The notes: a model not told the origin generated them from the letters alone. DNA of 64,000 bases from Clostridium pasteurianum BC1 (GCF_000389635.1 NC_021182.1:1798001-1862000); one strand, 5' to 3'. Counted from the first letter of the stretch, positions 35,677-45,288 are shown. Program-made: numbers and translations.

Positions 35677-36267
35677 ATGTTTATCCAAACTCATATGTTA
35701 ATAGCCAAGCATATTAATAAGATTATTCAACAAAATTTTAATATCACGATAGATTTTAATAGTTTTAGATATGGGAGTATTAAACCAGATATAGATCCTA
35801 GAATGATATCAATACCACATTATAAAAATGATTCATTTGATATAATAATGGATATGATAGCTTCTTTACAAAAATATAATTTACCAGCTTGCGATAAGGA
35901 GTTAAAAACTTTTTCTGTAAAACTGGGAGTAATTAATCATTATCTTACTGATTTTTTCTGCTTTCCTCATAATAATGAAAAAGCATGCCGTTTAGTTCCT
36001 CATTTACTTTATGAAAATAAACTTGCTCAAGAATTTTATAAAATTGATTTAAATAAAATTTGTAACGACACAATAAATTCAATTGCAAAGTGCCCTAGTA
36101 TGAATATAAAAGAATATGCAGAACTCAGGCATATTGAATATATGAACGGTAAACCTAGCATAAACAAAGATGTCTTTTACTCTGTAGAAATTTGTACTGC
36201 TGCTTCTTATTTGATTGTATACAATTGCTTAAATAATATTTATATAGAAAAACTCATAGAACTATAA
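35677..36267 (+). CDS. Zinc-dependent phospholipase C-like protein
   Basis: This 196-residue all-helical protein has the histidine/aspartate pattern of the zinc-dependent phospholipase C/S1-P1 nuclease fold: QTHMLIAKHINK near the start, FRYGSIKPDIDPRMISIPHYKND, KLGVINHYLTDFFCFPHNNEK and LRHIEYMNGKP. No signal peptide is present, so it is probably cytosolic and not the secreted toxin type. Similar proteins are common in clostridia with no proven function. The ribosome binding site is AGGAGATG. Duplicated non-coding blocks lie upstream and, beyond DedA, downstream. Confidence 0.8.
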   Translation: MFIQTHMLIAKHINKIIQQNFNITIDFNSFRYGSIKPDIDPRMISIPHYKNDSFDIIMDMIASLQKYNLPACDKELKTFSVKLGVINHYLTDFFCFPHNNEKACRLVPHLLYENKLAQEFYKIDLNKICNDTINSIAKCPSMNIKEYAELRHIEYMNGKPSINKDVFYSVEICTAASYLIVYNCLNNIYIEKLIEL

Positions 36268-36416
36268 TAAAATTCACGAAATAATGTTAAAGTTAGTTGA
36301 TGAAGATGTGAAGATTCAATATATAATTAGTACTTTTTTAATTATTATGGAAAATTTCTATTTAAACTATTAAAAGATAATATATTAATTTATTTCTACA
36401 TAAAAAAGAAAGGATT

Positions 36417-36940
36417 GTGTTAGATTTGATAGGACATATAATAACTATATTAGGCAAACTTGGATATTTGGGTACATTTTTAGGTATGTTGCTTGAAAGT
36501 GCCTGTATTCCAATTCCCAGTGAAATTATTTTACCCTTTGGTGGCTATCTAAGTTTTAAAGGTAATTTAAATTTAATACTTATGATGATTTCTGGTACCT
36601 TAGGAGGGACTGTGGGTTCCATTATAGCATATTTAATAGGTGCACGCGGTGGAAGATCTCTTGTAGAAAAATATTCTTTTCAAGACTTCTCCCAATTATT
36701 AGAACCTTTATATCACTACCCGCTGGAGTAGCTAAGATGAATTTTCCCAAATTCGTATTATATACTATAGCTGGTTCTGCGATATGGAGTGTATTTTTAG
36801 GTTATTTAGGTTTCATAATGGGTGAAAACTGGGAAACTATACATTCCTATTACCATTATGCAGATATAGCAATGGGTATACTTATAATTGGATTTATACT
36901 TTATAAAATAGTAACAAGGAAAAAAACTGTAAGTGAATAG
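36417..36940 (+). pseudogene. DedA-family membrane protein, broken by an internal deletion
   Basis: The first frame (GTG 36417) gives the DedA N-terminus: GYLGTFLGMLLESACIPIPSEIILPFGGYLS, then GTVGSIIAYLIGARGGRSLVEKYS. It then leaves frame. The continuation FFSRLLPIIRTFISLPAGVAKMNFPKFVLYTIAGSAIWSVFLGYLGFIMG is present in another frame directly after, so about 30 residues and the frame are lost between two KY-containing segments. A later ATG at 36737 gives the last 67 residues with two membrane helices. DedA proteins are undecaprenyl-phosphate/lipid flippases; this copy should be inactive. Confidence 0.85.
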
Positions 36941-37087
36941 CAATCTGGAAAAACCACAATTAGAGAACTAGAATGTATTCATTATGTTCAAAGTCTATTA
37001 ATTCATACTTAAAGTAATAGACATAATATTGAAAAGAAACCGTAACAATGGATAGATATTATATAAACATAGATTACCCCTTTTTTA

Positions 37088-37220
37088 TTGTATAAATAAC
37101 CTATAGAAGAGCACTAGTAGAAATACTGGTGTTTTTTCTATATTAAAAATTTATTAATTTATATTTAAAATAATAGCTACAATTGAGACCAGTAATTTTA
37201 ATCAAATTTTAATTTAGGAA
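37088..37220 (+). repeat. Duplicated non-coding block, copy 2
   Basis: It matches 35527-35640 over most of its length, with the identical end AATTTTAATCAAATTTTAAT plus TTAGGA. A third, shorter echo (ACTGGTAGAAATACTGTTG) lies near 37283. The whole gap 36941-37519 has no gene. Confidence 0.55.
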
Positions 37221-37519
37221 TAGCATTATAAAAATGTACATTGACAACATACATTTATAGATAAAAAACCTTCCGACATAGTACTGGTAGAAATACTGTT
37301 GCTTTTAAAATAAATTAATGAAAATTTGTAAATCTAAAATATCTATATATATCTTAAAGAAAATTGATTATAAACAATGATCTGGATTAATGGTAGGTAT
37401 ATTAAATTTTTATTTACAAAAAATATATAGTTTGTAAATAAAAGGTTGTTGAAAATGTTATAAAATATAAATTAAGCATTTTAAAATAAATTATATAAAT
37501 ATTTTTATGAGGTACAAAT

Positions 37520-38575
37520 ATGAAGAATAGAGTTAATAATGAAGTGAATTTAAGAAGAAATGGAGCTAGGAAGGTCAAAAAATTTAAACTTTTAATATAC
37601 TTTATAATTTTCCAGCTTTTTTTTGGTATTGCTACAGCACCATGGATAGTTTATTATGGCCCATTTTCTACCTTGAAAAAGATGATTGTAGGTCAAGCTA
37701 TGAGTACAATGAGTCACCAATATATTGCCACACTTTTTTTATCACAGAAACAAATTAATGACATACTGTATAGCAATAGTAATAGTAATGCTGGCCCTAT
37801 TGGTTCATTGGCACAGGACTTAAACAAGATAAAAATTGGAAATCATGATAATAATATAGAATTAGAAAAGATTGATGGGAAAAAGTTTACAGGATTAATG
37901 TTAGTAGTTCATGATCCAACAAGAGTTAAAATTGGATATTCATCACAGCTTGGAACTGTAGGTCAAACAACCAGTCAGATAGCAAAGAATAACAACGCAA
38001 TAGCAGCAATAAATGGAGGAGGATTCCAAGATAAAGCTAATAATTCTACAGCTACATGGACTGGAACGGGAGCGCTACCTACAGGTATAATAATTTCTGG
38101 TGGAAAGCTTATCTATCCAACCGATAATATAGATTACAATGTAAAAAGGATAGGAGTGGCTGGGATTACTAGTAATGGGCAGCTAATAGTTGGTGATCAT
38201 AGTATTAATGAATTATTAAAAGATGGAGTTACAGAAGCTATATGCTTTGGACCTACTCTTATAGTAAATGGAACAATTCAGACTAGAGATAGCCAGGGAA
38301 GACCAATAGATAGTCAAGGAGCTAATCCAAGAACGGCTATAGGACAAAGAGCGGATGGGTCAATACTTCTTCTTGCTATAGATGGAAGGCAGGGACTTCA
38401 AATGGGAGCCACTATTGGAGATGTACAAAAAGTTATGAAGGATCAGGGTGCAATAAACGCAGTTAATCTTGATGGAGGAGCCTCAACCACTTTATATTAC
38501 AATGGGAGTGTTCAGAACAACCCAAGTGATAAATTTGGTGAGAGACCAATACCAACTGCTATATACGTAAAATAG
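37520..38575 (+). CDS. Phosphodiester glycosidase-family (NAGPA-like) membrane-anchored protein
   Basis: This 351-residue protein has one N-terminal membrane anchor (residues 22-50), and the extracytoplasmic domain is of the NAGPA/phosphodiester glycosidase type. Its conserved core is visible: NNAIAAINGGGFQ, then ALPTGIIISGGKLI, CFGPTLIVNG, NPRTAIGQRADGSILLLAIDGRQ, and VNLDGGASTTLYYNG with GERPIPTAIYV. Relatives cleave sugar phosphodiesters or act in exopolysaccharide metabolism outside the membrane. The next gene starts 18 bases later, so the pair form an operon. Confidence 0.88.
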   Translation: MKNRVNNEVNLRRNGARKVKKFKLLIYFIIFQLFFGIATAPWIVYYGPFSTLKKMIVGQAMSTMSHQYIATLFLSQKQINDILYSNSNSNAGPIGSLAQDLNKIKIGNHDNNIELEKIDGKKFTGLMLVVHDPTRVKIGYSSQLGTVGQTTSQIAKNNNAIAAINGGGFQDKANNSTATWTGTGALPTGIIISGGKLIYPTDNIDYNVKRIGVAGITSNGQLIVGDHSINELLKDGVTEAICFGPTLIVNGTIQTRDSQGRPIDSQGANPRTAIGQRADGSILLLAIDGRQGLQMGATIGDVQKVMKDQGAINAVNLDGGASTTLYYNGSVQNNPSDKFGERPIPTAIYVK

Positions 38576-38592
38576 AAGAGGAGGATTATAGG

Positions 38593-39633
38593 GTGACAGC
38601 TTCTAAAAGAATTTTTTCATGGATTATTATTTCATTGGTTATACAATGTTCAATTTATTTATATTTAAATAATTTTTATTTTTCTCCTGAAGGAAATATA
38701 AAGGTTACAAAGATAGACAGCGTAAATAAAATAAATAAAATAAAACCTAATGTAACTTTTACCAATACGGATAAGGATATATCTTTATCCGATGATTTTA
38801 CATATACTGCATATATGTCTGGTGGACTTGTAAAAATAGTGGATACTACTACTGGAAAAGAAAGAAAGATAAATTTTACAAAGGGTATACAGTGCCTGGC
38901 CTATAAATGGGTTCCAGGGACTAACAGAATGATTATAGCTGAAAAGTTGAATGGCAGTAGCGGAAAGATAATAAAATTTTTCTCATATGATGCTGATAAA
39001 CAAGCAAAAGCTGAAATATATAATTATGAAAGCAAAAAAGAAGATGCTGTGACGGCAGGCCAAAGTGTTGATTTGCAAATTTCTGAATTGACAGGAGTTC
39101 TCTATGCAAAGGTAAGCTATAGTAGCGTATTAGACAGAATATATAGAATTGATAGAAATGAGACACTTACTAGAGTAAGTACGGTAACAAGAAATATTGG
39201 CAATATAGCAGTTGCATCTAATGATGATCAACTGGTATATGAGGATTTAACTTATGATAGAATGCGTAGTAATTATACACCACAAAAAACAATAATCTTA
39301 AATGGAGGAGTTTACAGGAGTTCGCTTTTGGGTTCAGATAATAATGATAATTTCTACATAGGAGTTGGAAAATCACAAATTAGTAAGATTTATTATGGAA
39401 AGCTTACAGAAAATACTTCTTCATGGAAAGAATTATACACAGGAGGTTTAGTAAATACTAATGATGTTGTTATAAGTTCAGATAATAATGTGTATGTAGT
39501 TGATAAAAATCAAGACACCATTACAGATATAAAGGATAACAAAAGGAATACTTTTTCAGGTAGCTTTATTGAATTAAACAATAATTCAGTTGTTTCAAAA
39601 ATTGGCAACAAGCTTACAATAAAATCTTTCTAA
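38593..39633 (+). CDS. Membrane-anchored beta-propeller-like protein
   Basis: This 346-residue protein has an N-terminal signal anchor (RIFSWIIISLVIQCSIYLYL), followed by repeated four-strand units such as SDDFTYTAYMSGGLVKIVDTTTGKERKINF and SNDDQLVYEDLTYD. SSDNNVYVVDKNQDTITDI is another. The pattern suggests a WD40/TolB-like propeller outside the membrane. It starts with GTG after GAGGAGG, 18 bases downstream of the phosphodiester glycosidase gene. The two products probably act together at the cell surface; no substrate is evident. Confidence 0.75.
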   Translation: MTASKRIFSWIIISLVIQCSIYLYLNNFYFSPEGNIKVTKIDSVNKINKIKPNVTFTNTDKDISLSDDFTYTAYMSGGLVKIVDTTTGKERKINFTKGIQCLAYKWVPGTNRMIIAEKLNGSSGKIIKFFSYDADKQAKAEIYNYESKKEDAVTAGQSVDLQISELTGVLYAKVSYSSVLDRIYRIDRNETLTRVSTVTRNIGNIAVASNDDQLVYEDLTYDRMRSNYTPQKTIILNGGVYRSSLLGSDNNDNFYIGVGKSQISKIYYGKLTENTSSWKELYTGGLVNTNDVVISSDNNVYVVDKNQDTITDIKDNKRNTFSGSFIELNNNSVVSKIGNKLTIKSF

Positions 39634-40215
39634 AAGTAAATTAATAATGAACACTATTTAAAAATTTGTCTATTTAGTTGCGAATTGGACAGGCTAATAG
39701 TTGAATATATGATAAGTAAAGATGATGATTTTTAATTGAGAAAATTTCATAATTAACTTAATATAGTATATCAACCTTGTAAATATATGCTAATATGCTG
39801 TATATGATTACTTTGATTTTGAATCATGTATTGATTTTTTATGTTAAATTTTTATTATTTATATATTATAAATAATCTTATGTCTAAAATTAGAAGGCTA
39901 ACATTTTATGTGGGGAAGTGACACATAAGATTATCTTATCTTTCTTATGCATATGGTAAATTCAATACCAAAAATCCTAAGACTTAGATATATAGCTTTT
40001 CACCTCTATTCAATTAGACAACCCTTATAGTCTATCAAAAGATATTGCAAAATACAATAAAAAGATTGCAAAATGTATACTAATTGTTGTACAATTGTTT
40101 TACAGAAGTACTACAAAATGTAGTTGAGATTTTTAATTTAAATAGATGTACAAGCTATGCATAAGTATAGCAATAATATTTTATGGGAATATTATAATAT
40201 AGGTAGGTCTGCTTG
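39634..40215. other. Gap without genes upstream of the SecB-associated unit
   Basis: Only AT-rich sequence with no supported frame. ACAATTGTTGTACAATTGTT-like words near 40080-40100 and a TATAAT-like word near 40190 probably belong to the control region of the next operon, but no promoter is well spaced. Confidence 0.45.
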
Positions 40216-40767
40216 ATGAGTGATAAATTGAGAACGAATGTTAAGGGATACCATGTAAATGACAATGAGAGATGTTTAAAATTTATAAGTGAAGAAAAGT
40301 ATTTAATAACAAGTAAGGATAAATTTTGGTTAGGTTTTGGAATGTATTTCTGGGATAATAACTCAAATGCAGAATATTGGAAGAAACAAAAAATTAAAAA
40401 AGAACCTAATGTAACATATATTAAGGTAAGTAGTAATATATTTATAGACGAAGAATATTTATTAGACTTAACAGATGTAAATATTGTAAATGGATTAGAA
40501 TATCTTTGGAAATTGTATTGTAAAAAGAAAAAAGAAGAAGAAAATCAACCATTAGGTATTAAGATAGATAAATTAATAGAATTCTTTGAAGATATGAAGA
40601 GTATTAAAGTGATTAAGGGTATTGGTAACTATGATATCAACCATAATAAAACCAATACATTTATTAATAAAGAAAGTTATAGCGGTCCTCAAATTGATTG
40701 CAATTTAAAAGCTATATATTGTGCGAGAAATTATGGGTTCGTAGTTAATAGAAAAGTAGAATCATAA
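40216..40767 (+). CDS. Candidate toxin with ADP-ribosyltransferase-like N-terminus
   Basis: This 183-residue protein is the first gene of a tight three-gene unit. The N-terminal third reads VKGYHVNDNERCLKFISEEKYLI, then FWLGFGMYFWDNNSNAEYWKKQK. This is the pattern (His after a first strand, then a G-x-G-x-Y-F strand and an A-x-x-W helix) of small ADP-ribosyltransferase-like domains such as the DUF3990 group. TYIKVSSNIFIDEEYLLDLTD fits the next strands. A late GPQIDCNLKAIYCARNYGF closes it. No catalytic Glu can be assigned with certainty. Downstream are a small protein and a SecB-like chaperone, so a toxin role is inferred from context. ATG 40216 lies behind AGGTAGGT. Confidence 0.5.
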   Translation: MSDKLRTNVKGYHVNDNERCLKFISEEKYLITSKDKFWLGFGMYFWDNNSNAEYWKKQKIKKEPNVTYIKVSSNIFIDEEYLLDLTDVNIVNGLEYLWKLYCKKKKEEENQPLGIKIDKLIEFFEDMKSIKVIKGIGNYDINHNKTNTFINKESYSGPQIDCNLKAIYCARNYGFVVNRKVES

Positions 40768-40781
40768 AAGGAGTTGATATT

Positions 40782-41180
40782 ATGAATGCTTTACAAAAAA
40801 TAAATAAATGTATAAATAAGTTAGAGAATATGACGCAAGATGAATTTGATGCTATTGTTGTAGAAAAAAATATAGACAAAAAAGTTTATAACGAAAAAGA
40901 TTATGTTGGCGAAGGTTTTAGTATTTTATTGCCGAATAAGCCAAAAGTTCAATTAATAGAGAAGTATGTTTCAAATACAATAAGATTTAATAAAAATAAT
41001 TTCTCTACTAGTAAAAATATAGTTCATAGTTCATGTACAATAAATTATGAAGATATAAATAAATTTGATAAAGAAAATCATTCAATAAAAATAATTATAC
41101 AAGAAATAGAAAATCTTATGGCTAAAATAAATGAGCAAAAAGATAATATATTTAAAGATGATTTATCAAAGGCGGCATAA
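40782..41180 (+). CDS. Candidate antitoxin of the SecB-associated unit
   Basis: This 132-residue charged protein has no domain I recognise. The N-terminus is a short helical region (ALQKINKCINKLENMTQDEFDAIVVEKNID), the middle is strand-like (VGEGFSILLPNKPKV), and the C-terminus is a coiled helix (ENHSIKIIIQEIENLMAKINEQKDNIF). It lies 14 bases after the putative toxin and two bases before the SecB-like gene, with an AAAAGGAG site. In toxin-antitoxin-chaperone systems the antitoxin is unstable and carries a C-terminal chaperone-addiction tail. Size and place fit that role, but nothing in the sequence proves it. Confidence 0.45.
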   Translation: MNALQKINKCINKLENMTQDEFDAIVVEKNIDKKVYNEKDYVGEGFSILLPNKPKVQLIEKYVSNTIRFNKNNFSTSKNIVHSSCTINYEDINKFDKENHSIKIIIQEIENLMAKINEQKDNIFKDDLSKAA

Positions 41181-41182
41181 AT

Positions 41183-41620
41183 ATGGCAGATATAAATAGT
41201 ACGTTAAGATTTAATAATTATATAGTGGAAAATATAGAGTTTAATACTAATTACAATTACTCAGGAGAAGATAAAAAAATTAATTTTAGCATAGACAATC
41301 AGTGCGATTTTGAGGAAAATAATTTTATATTGCATTTAGGAATAACAATTTTTCCTGAAGCAGAAAAAAATGACTATCCATTTACTATGAAAGTAAGGAT
41401 AGTAGGATTATTTGAAGTTGATTCACAAGAAGACGAAAAAAATAAAGTTTATTTTGCTGAGAAAAATTCTATTGCAATTTTATTTCCTTATTTAAGAGCT
41501 TTAATATCGGTATATAGTTCAAATGCCAATATTGGGACAGTGATTTTACCCCCGATAAATGTTCTAAAATATCTTGAGGATAAAAAAAATAATAAAAGGC
41601 AAAAGGAAAAAGGTATGTAG
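41183..41620 (+). CDS. SecB-like chaperone
   Basis: This 145-residue protein follows the SecB fold: an N-terminal strand RFNNYIVENIEFNTNYNYSGE, then FILHLGITIFPEAEKNDYPFTMKVRIVGLFEVD, and the hallmark end NSIAILFPYLRALISVYSSNANIGTVILPPINVLKYL. This parallels E. coli SecB [20 protein letters not shown] followed by LAPVNF. Clostridia do not use a canonical SecB for export, and SecB-like genes in such bacteria typically stabilise antitoxins in toxin-antitoxin-chaperone systems (as Rv1957 does in Mycobacterium tuberculosis). It starts two bases after the candidate antitoxin and ends inside a strong terminator, so the three genes form one closed operon. Confidence 0.75.
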   Translation: MADINSTLRFNNYIVENIEFNTNYNYSGEDKKINFSIDNQCDFEENNFILHLGITIFPEAEKNDYPFTMKVRIVGLFEVDSQEDEKNKVYFAEKNSIAILFPYLRALISVYSSNANIGTVILPPINVLKYLEDKKNNKRQKEKGM

Positions 41621-41650
41621 TTGATAATATAAAGAACTACATACCTTTTT
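41607..41650 (+). terminator. Terminator of the SecB-associated operon
   Basis: AAAAAGGTATGTAGTT and AACTACATACCTTTTT form a perfect 16-bp stem with a 12-base loop. The 5' arm overlaps the last codons and stop of the SecB-like gene. Confidence 0.85.
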
Positions 41651-41831
41651 AAGTTTTATTACTATAAAATAAAACTCACTAAATAATAAATCCCATTGGG
41701 TTTTATTTGGGATTTATTAATGCAAAATATCACTGAATTTTATAAAAAAGTACAACAAGTAAATTTCATACAATGGCTATTTGTAAGGGGTTACAATAAG
41801 ATGCTATCATATAAAATAAGCAATGATACAC

Positions 41832-41877
41832 ATTCGTAATCAGTAGGTCGCAAGTTCAAATCTTGTCGGGAGCACCA
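41832..41877 (+). repeat. 3' half of a tRNA gene (probably Thr, CGT anticodon): attachment-site scar
   Basis: The sequence runs from the anticodon loop (TTCGTAA) and 3' anticodon stem (TCAG), through a complete T arm (GCAAG-TTCAAAT-CTTGT), to a 3' acceptor strand and CCA end. The 5' half of the tRNA is missing: the bases before 41832 do not pair. Half tRNA genes ending in CCA are the usual mark of integration by a tyrosine recombinase. Its first 18 bases recur at 51269-51286. A small CCCTTGA/TCAAGGG hairpin follows. Confidence 0.7.
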
Positions 41878-42474
41878 TAAAACCCTTGATAACACTAAGT
41901 TTCAAGGGCTTTCATATTTCTTGCGAATTGTCTATAAAGTTGATTTGTTGGCAAATATAATTGAAAAATAATTTTTTAATAGATATTATACTAAAAATTT
42001 GCTATGTAAAATAAGAAGAAATTTGAGAACAAATGAGAATAAATATAAAACAAATCTGATTGGAATAGCAGTTAAGAAAACGGTTGTATTTTGGTTGTAC
42101 TTTATATAATAATTATATAAAACTAGATTTAACTAGAATCTTAAAAATGGCTTAAATAAAGGAATTAAGTTACAATTAAAAATGTAGAAAAACAGCATAT
42201 ATTGAGCTACAAAAATATTGATTGTGGATTCAAATCTACTTACCATGCTATTTATGAGGCTTCCTCAGGTTAATGAAATAATATTTAGTAACGATGTAAC
42301 GCCTATCCTTATATATGAAAGAAAAATTTTATAATAATCTCCAAAATTTTTGATTTACAAACAAAAGTGTATTGTTTTTAGATTAATTAGCTGATTAAAA
42401 TTAAATACTTTATATAAATAAATTATTTAATCTTCAGCTGCAGTTAATTTCTTTAAATTGCAATATTACTAATT

Positions 42475-42593
42475 GTTTCATCCTATATACCAAGATCTCT
42501 TGCAACATCACTTATAGATCTACTCTCTTTATTTACCAACTTTATTCCATCAGTTTTAAACTGACTATTATGCCTCTTAACGTTATTTGACAC
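42475..42593 (-). pseudogene. IS3-family orfA remnant
   Basis: Read on the minus strand from GTG 42593 it gives SNNVKRHNSQFKTDGIKLVNKE, then SRSISDVARDLGI and a stop. It parallels the orfA of the IS3 element at 55280-55558 (GNRYNSEFKADAVRLVTKE). The flanking end AACTCATATGTGTACTG (near 42620) also recurs at 55590. Only the first 40 codons remain. Confidence 0.75.
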
Positions 42594-42823
42594 TTTCTTT
42601 TTCCTCCATATTATAATATCTAACTCATATGTGTACTGAAATTTGAGTATAGTCCATTATTTATATTAATATTTGGAGAAAAGTAAGTCCATTAAATATT
42701 GAGAAATAAATAATTAACTTAAACATAAACCCATCTTAACAATAAACTAACAATTTGAGAATATTATTAGCTGAGGATTAATAATATCAGATTTAGCAAA
42801 ATATATAATGTGGAGGTATATCT

Positions 42824-45253
42824 ATGAAAAAAAATTTAACACTTTTTAAAATATTCAGTATTGTGACAGCAATTAGCTTATTGCTTAGCACAAGTTCAAA
42901 TGTGTTTGCTGAAAGTGTAAAAACCAATGTAGTGCCAGTTTTAAGCGGTTTTTCAAGTAGAGTGTTTGCACAAGGTACATCATCAGGTACAAAACAACCG
43001 GATGACATAACCACAATGGGTGGAAATATATTTATTGGTCTACAAAATGGCGTAGGATCAGATGGAGCAGCATCATCATCAGGACAGACACAGAGTACAA
43101 TTCAAGAATATGATCAGGCAGGAAATTCAATAGCTAGCTGGAATATAACAGGAAAATGCGATGGACTTACAGCAGATACTGCAAACAATCGTTTAATAGC
43201 AACGGTAAATGAAGATGGAAATTCAAGCATGTACATTATTACTCCATCTGCGGCAGGGGCACAACAGGTTCAGCATATTACTTATAAAGCAGCAGCAGGA
43301 CAGACTTTACCCGCAGGCGGAACAGACAGTATAGCAATACAAAACGGAAATATCTACATATCAGCTTCAGCACCGCAAGCAGACAGCAAGGGAAATTTTA
43401 CAACAGCAGCTTTATTTCAAGCTGTAATAAATCCTGATAATACAGCGACATTAACTCCTGTATTAATGGATAATGCTACAGCAAACGATGCTACTCCAGG
43501 TGCAGCAGCAGGATCAAAAGTAACCTTAAATATGTCAGATCCAGATTCAAACAACATAGTACCTGCAGAAAGTCCTAAATATGCAGGACAAGTAGTTCTT
43601 GATGATCAAGGAGATTCAAAGCTTATATTTACAGATAAAATAGGAACACCAAACCAGATAAATACTAGTCTTCCTATAGGAAATCAGATAAATGATATAG
43701 TGTGGGCAACAAGTACACAGGGTACTTTATATGTAACAGATACTGCGGATAACAAGATATATGCAATTACAGGTAATTTTACAAAAGGCACAGCCTTTGT
43801 AGCAGCACCAAATGATTCAGGAGTAGGCGGCTTTGTTGGAACTATAGATTTAACTTCAGGAATAATTACTCCTTTTGCTGCAGGTATGAAAAGCCCTCAT
43901 GGTTTATTATTTGTACCTTCAAACTCATCAGTTCAAGCTCCACCTTTAACTGGTGCAATTCCAACTGTAGGTTCATTAACTAGCAAAGTATTTGCGCAAG
44001 GTACATCATCAGGTACAAAACAACCGGATGATATAACCACAATGGGTGGAAATATATTTATTGGCTTACAAAATGGTGTAGGATCAGATGGAGCAGCAGC
44101 TTCATCAGGACAAACACAGAGCACAATTCAAGAATATGATCAGGCAGGAAATTCAATAGCTAGCTGGAATATAACAGGAAAATGCGATGGACTTACAGCA
44201 GATACTGCAAACAATCGTCTAATAGCAACGGTAAATGAAGATGGAAATTCAAGTATGTACATTATCACTCCATCTGCTGCGGGGGCACAACAGGTTCAGC
44301 ACATAATTTATAAAGCAGTAGCAGGGCAAACTTTACCAGCAGGCGGAACGGACAGTATAGCAATACAAAACGGAAATATTTACATATCAGCTTCAAACCC
44401 GCAAGCAGACAGCAAGGGAAATTTTACAACAGCAGCTTTATTTCAAGCTGTAATAAATCCTGATAATACAGCGACCTTAACTCCTGTACTAATGGATAAT
44501 GCTACAGCAAATGATGCTACTCCAGGTGCAACAGCAGGAGCAAAGGTAACCTTAAATATGTCAGATCCAGATTCAAATAAAATAGTACCTGCAGAGAGTT
44601 CTAAATATGCAGGACAAGTAGTTCTTGATGATCAAGGAGATTCAAAGCTTATATTTATAGATAAAATAGGAACACCAAATCAGGTAAATACTTGTCTTCC
44701 TATAGGAGATCAGATAGATGATATGGCATGGGCAACAAGTACACAGGGTACTTTATATGTAACAGATACTGCGGATAATAAGGTATATGCAATTACAGGT
44801 AATTTTACAAAAGGCACAGCCTTTGTAGCAGCACCTAATGATTCAGGAGTAGGTGGTTTTGTTGGAACTATAGATTTAACTTCGGGTATAATTACTCCAG
44901 TTGCTTTTGGTATGAAGAGCCCTCATGGCTTATTGTTTGTACCACAAACACAGCAAGCACCAACTAATACCACTTCACAAACACAGCAAGCACCAACTAA
45001 TACGGCTACACAAACACAGCAATCACCAACTAATACTACTACACAAACACAACAGGCACCTACTGCTGCTACACAAACTGTAGCCAAAAGTGCTTTGAAA
45101 GGTACTTTGCCACAGACTGGTAGTACACTGGATACTACAGTATTTGTAATAGCAGGAGTAATTTTAATTGCTGTTGGTTTATTGATTATCTTTAAGAAAA
45201 AGATTGTTGATGGTTTATGGACTATATTTAAGAAAAAAACTGTAATAGAATAA
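42824..45253 (+). CDS. LPXTG-anchored surface protein with two nearly identical propeller-like repeats
   Basis: This 809-residue protein has a signal peptide (1-29, ending SNVFA). It contains two copies of a segment of about 330 residues (about 45-365 and 388-708) that are nearly identical, each starting SKVFAQGTSSGTKQPDDITTMGGNIFIGLQ and ending GMKSPHGLLFVP. Inside are repeated strand motifs (LYVTDTADNKIYAITGN) that suggest a beta-propeller. Next come a TQQAPTNT-type linker in about five units, then the sortase signal LPQTG (762-766), a membrane helix and a positively charged tail. It should be covalently attached to peptidoglycan. The DNA of the two copies is also almost identical, so the duplication is recent. 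A ruined sortase gene follows. Confidence 0.9.
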   Translation: MKKNLTLFKIFSIVTAISLLLSTSSNVFAESVKTNVVPVLSGFSSRVFAQGTSSGTKQPDDITTMGGNIFIGLQNGVGSDGAASSSGQTQSTIQEYDQAGNSIASWNITGKCDGLTADTANNRLIATVNEDGNSSMYIITPSAAGAQQVQHITYKAAAGQTLPAGGTDSIAIQNGNIYISASAPQADSKGNFTTAALFQAVINPDNTATLTPVLMDNATANDATPGAAAGSKVTLNMSDPDSNNIVPAESPKYAGQVVLDDQGDSKLIFTDKIGTPNQINTSLPIGNQINDIVWATSTQGTLYVTDTADNKIYAITGNFTKGTAFVAAPNDSGVGGFVGTIDLTSGIITPFAAGMKSPHGLLFVPSNSSVQAPPLTGAIPTVGSLTSKVFAQGTSSGTKQPDDITTMGGNIFIGLQNGVGSDGAAASSGQTQSTIQEYDQAGNSIASWNITGKCDGLTADTANNRLIATVNEDGNSSMYIITPSAAGAQQVQHIIYKAVAGQTLPAGGTDSIAIQNGNIYISASNPQADSKGNFTTAALFQAVINPDNTATLTPVLMDNATANDATPGATAGAKVTLNMSDPDSNKIVPAESSKYAGQVVLDDQGDSKLIFIDKIGTPNQVNTCLPIGDQIDDMAWATSTQGTLYVTDTADNKVYAITGNFTKGTAFVAAPNDSGVGGFVGTIDLTSGIITPVAFGMKSPHGLLFVPQTQQAPTNTTSQTQQAPTNTATQTQQSPTNTTTQTQQAPTAATQTVAKSALKGTLPQTGSTLDTTVFVIAGVILIAVGLLIIFKKKIVDGLWTIFKKKTVIE

Positions 45254-45262
45254 ATATTAAGA

Positions 45263-45288
45263 TTAGAGCAGAGCATTCTCTGCTCTAA
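45263..45288 (+). terminator. Terminator after the LPXTG protein gene
   Basis: TTAGAGCAGAG and CTCTGCTCTAA form an 11-bp stem with a CATT loop, followed by TTTTTAAG. Confidence 0.8.

Larger units (their letters stand above)
41621..42823. other. 1.2-kb gap with tRNA scar and IS3 remnant
   Basis: No intact gene. It holds the operon terminator, the half tRNA, an IS3 orfA remnant and, from about 42700, the control region of the surface-protein gene (ribosome binding site TGGAGGT before 42824). Confidence 0.5.

Noticed and set aside
41832-41877. Functional tRNA-Thr gene
   Set aside because: The acceptor 5' strand, D arm and 5' anticodon strand are absent, so no cloverleaf can form.
44923-45276. 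117-residue Cys/Val-rich minus-strand frame
   Set aside because: Antisense to the TQQAPTNT linker and LPXTG tail of the surface protein; the repeats create the pattern.
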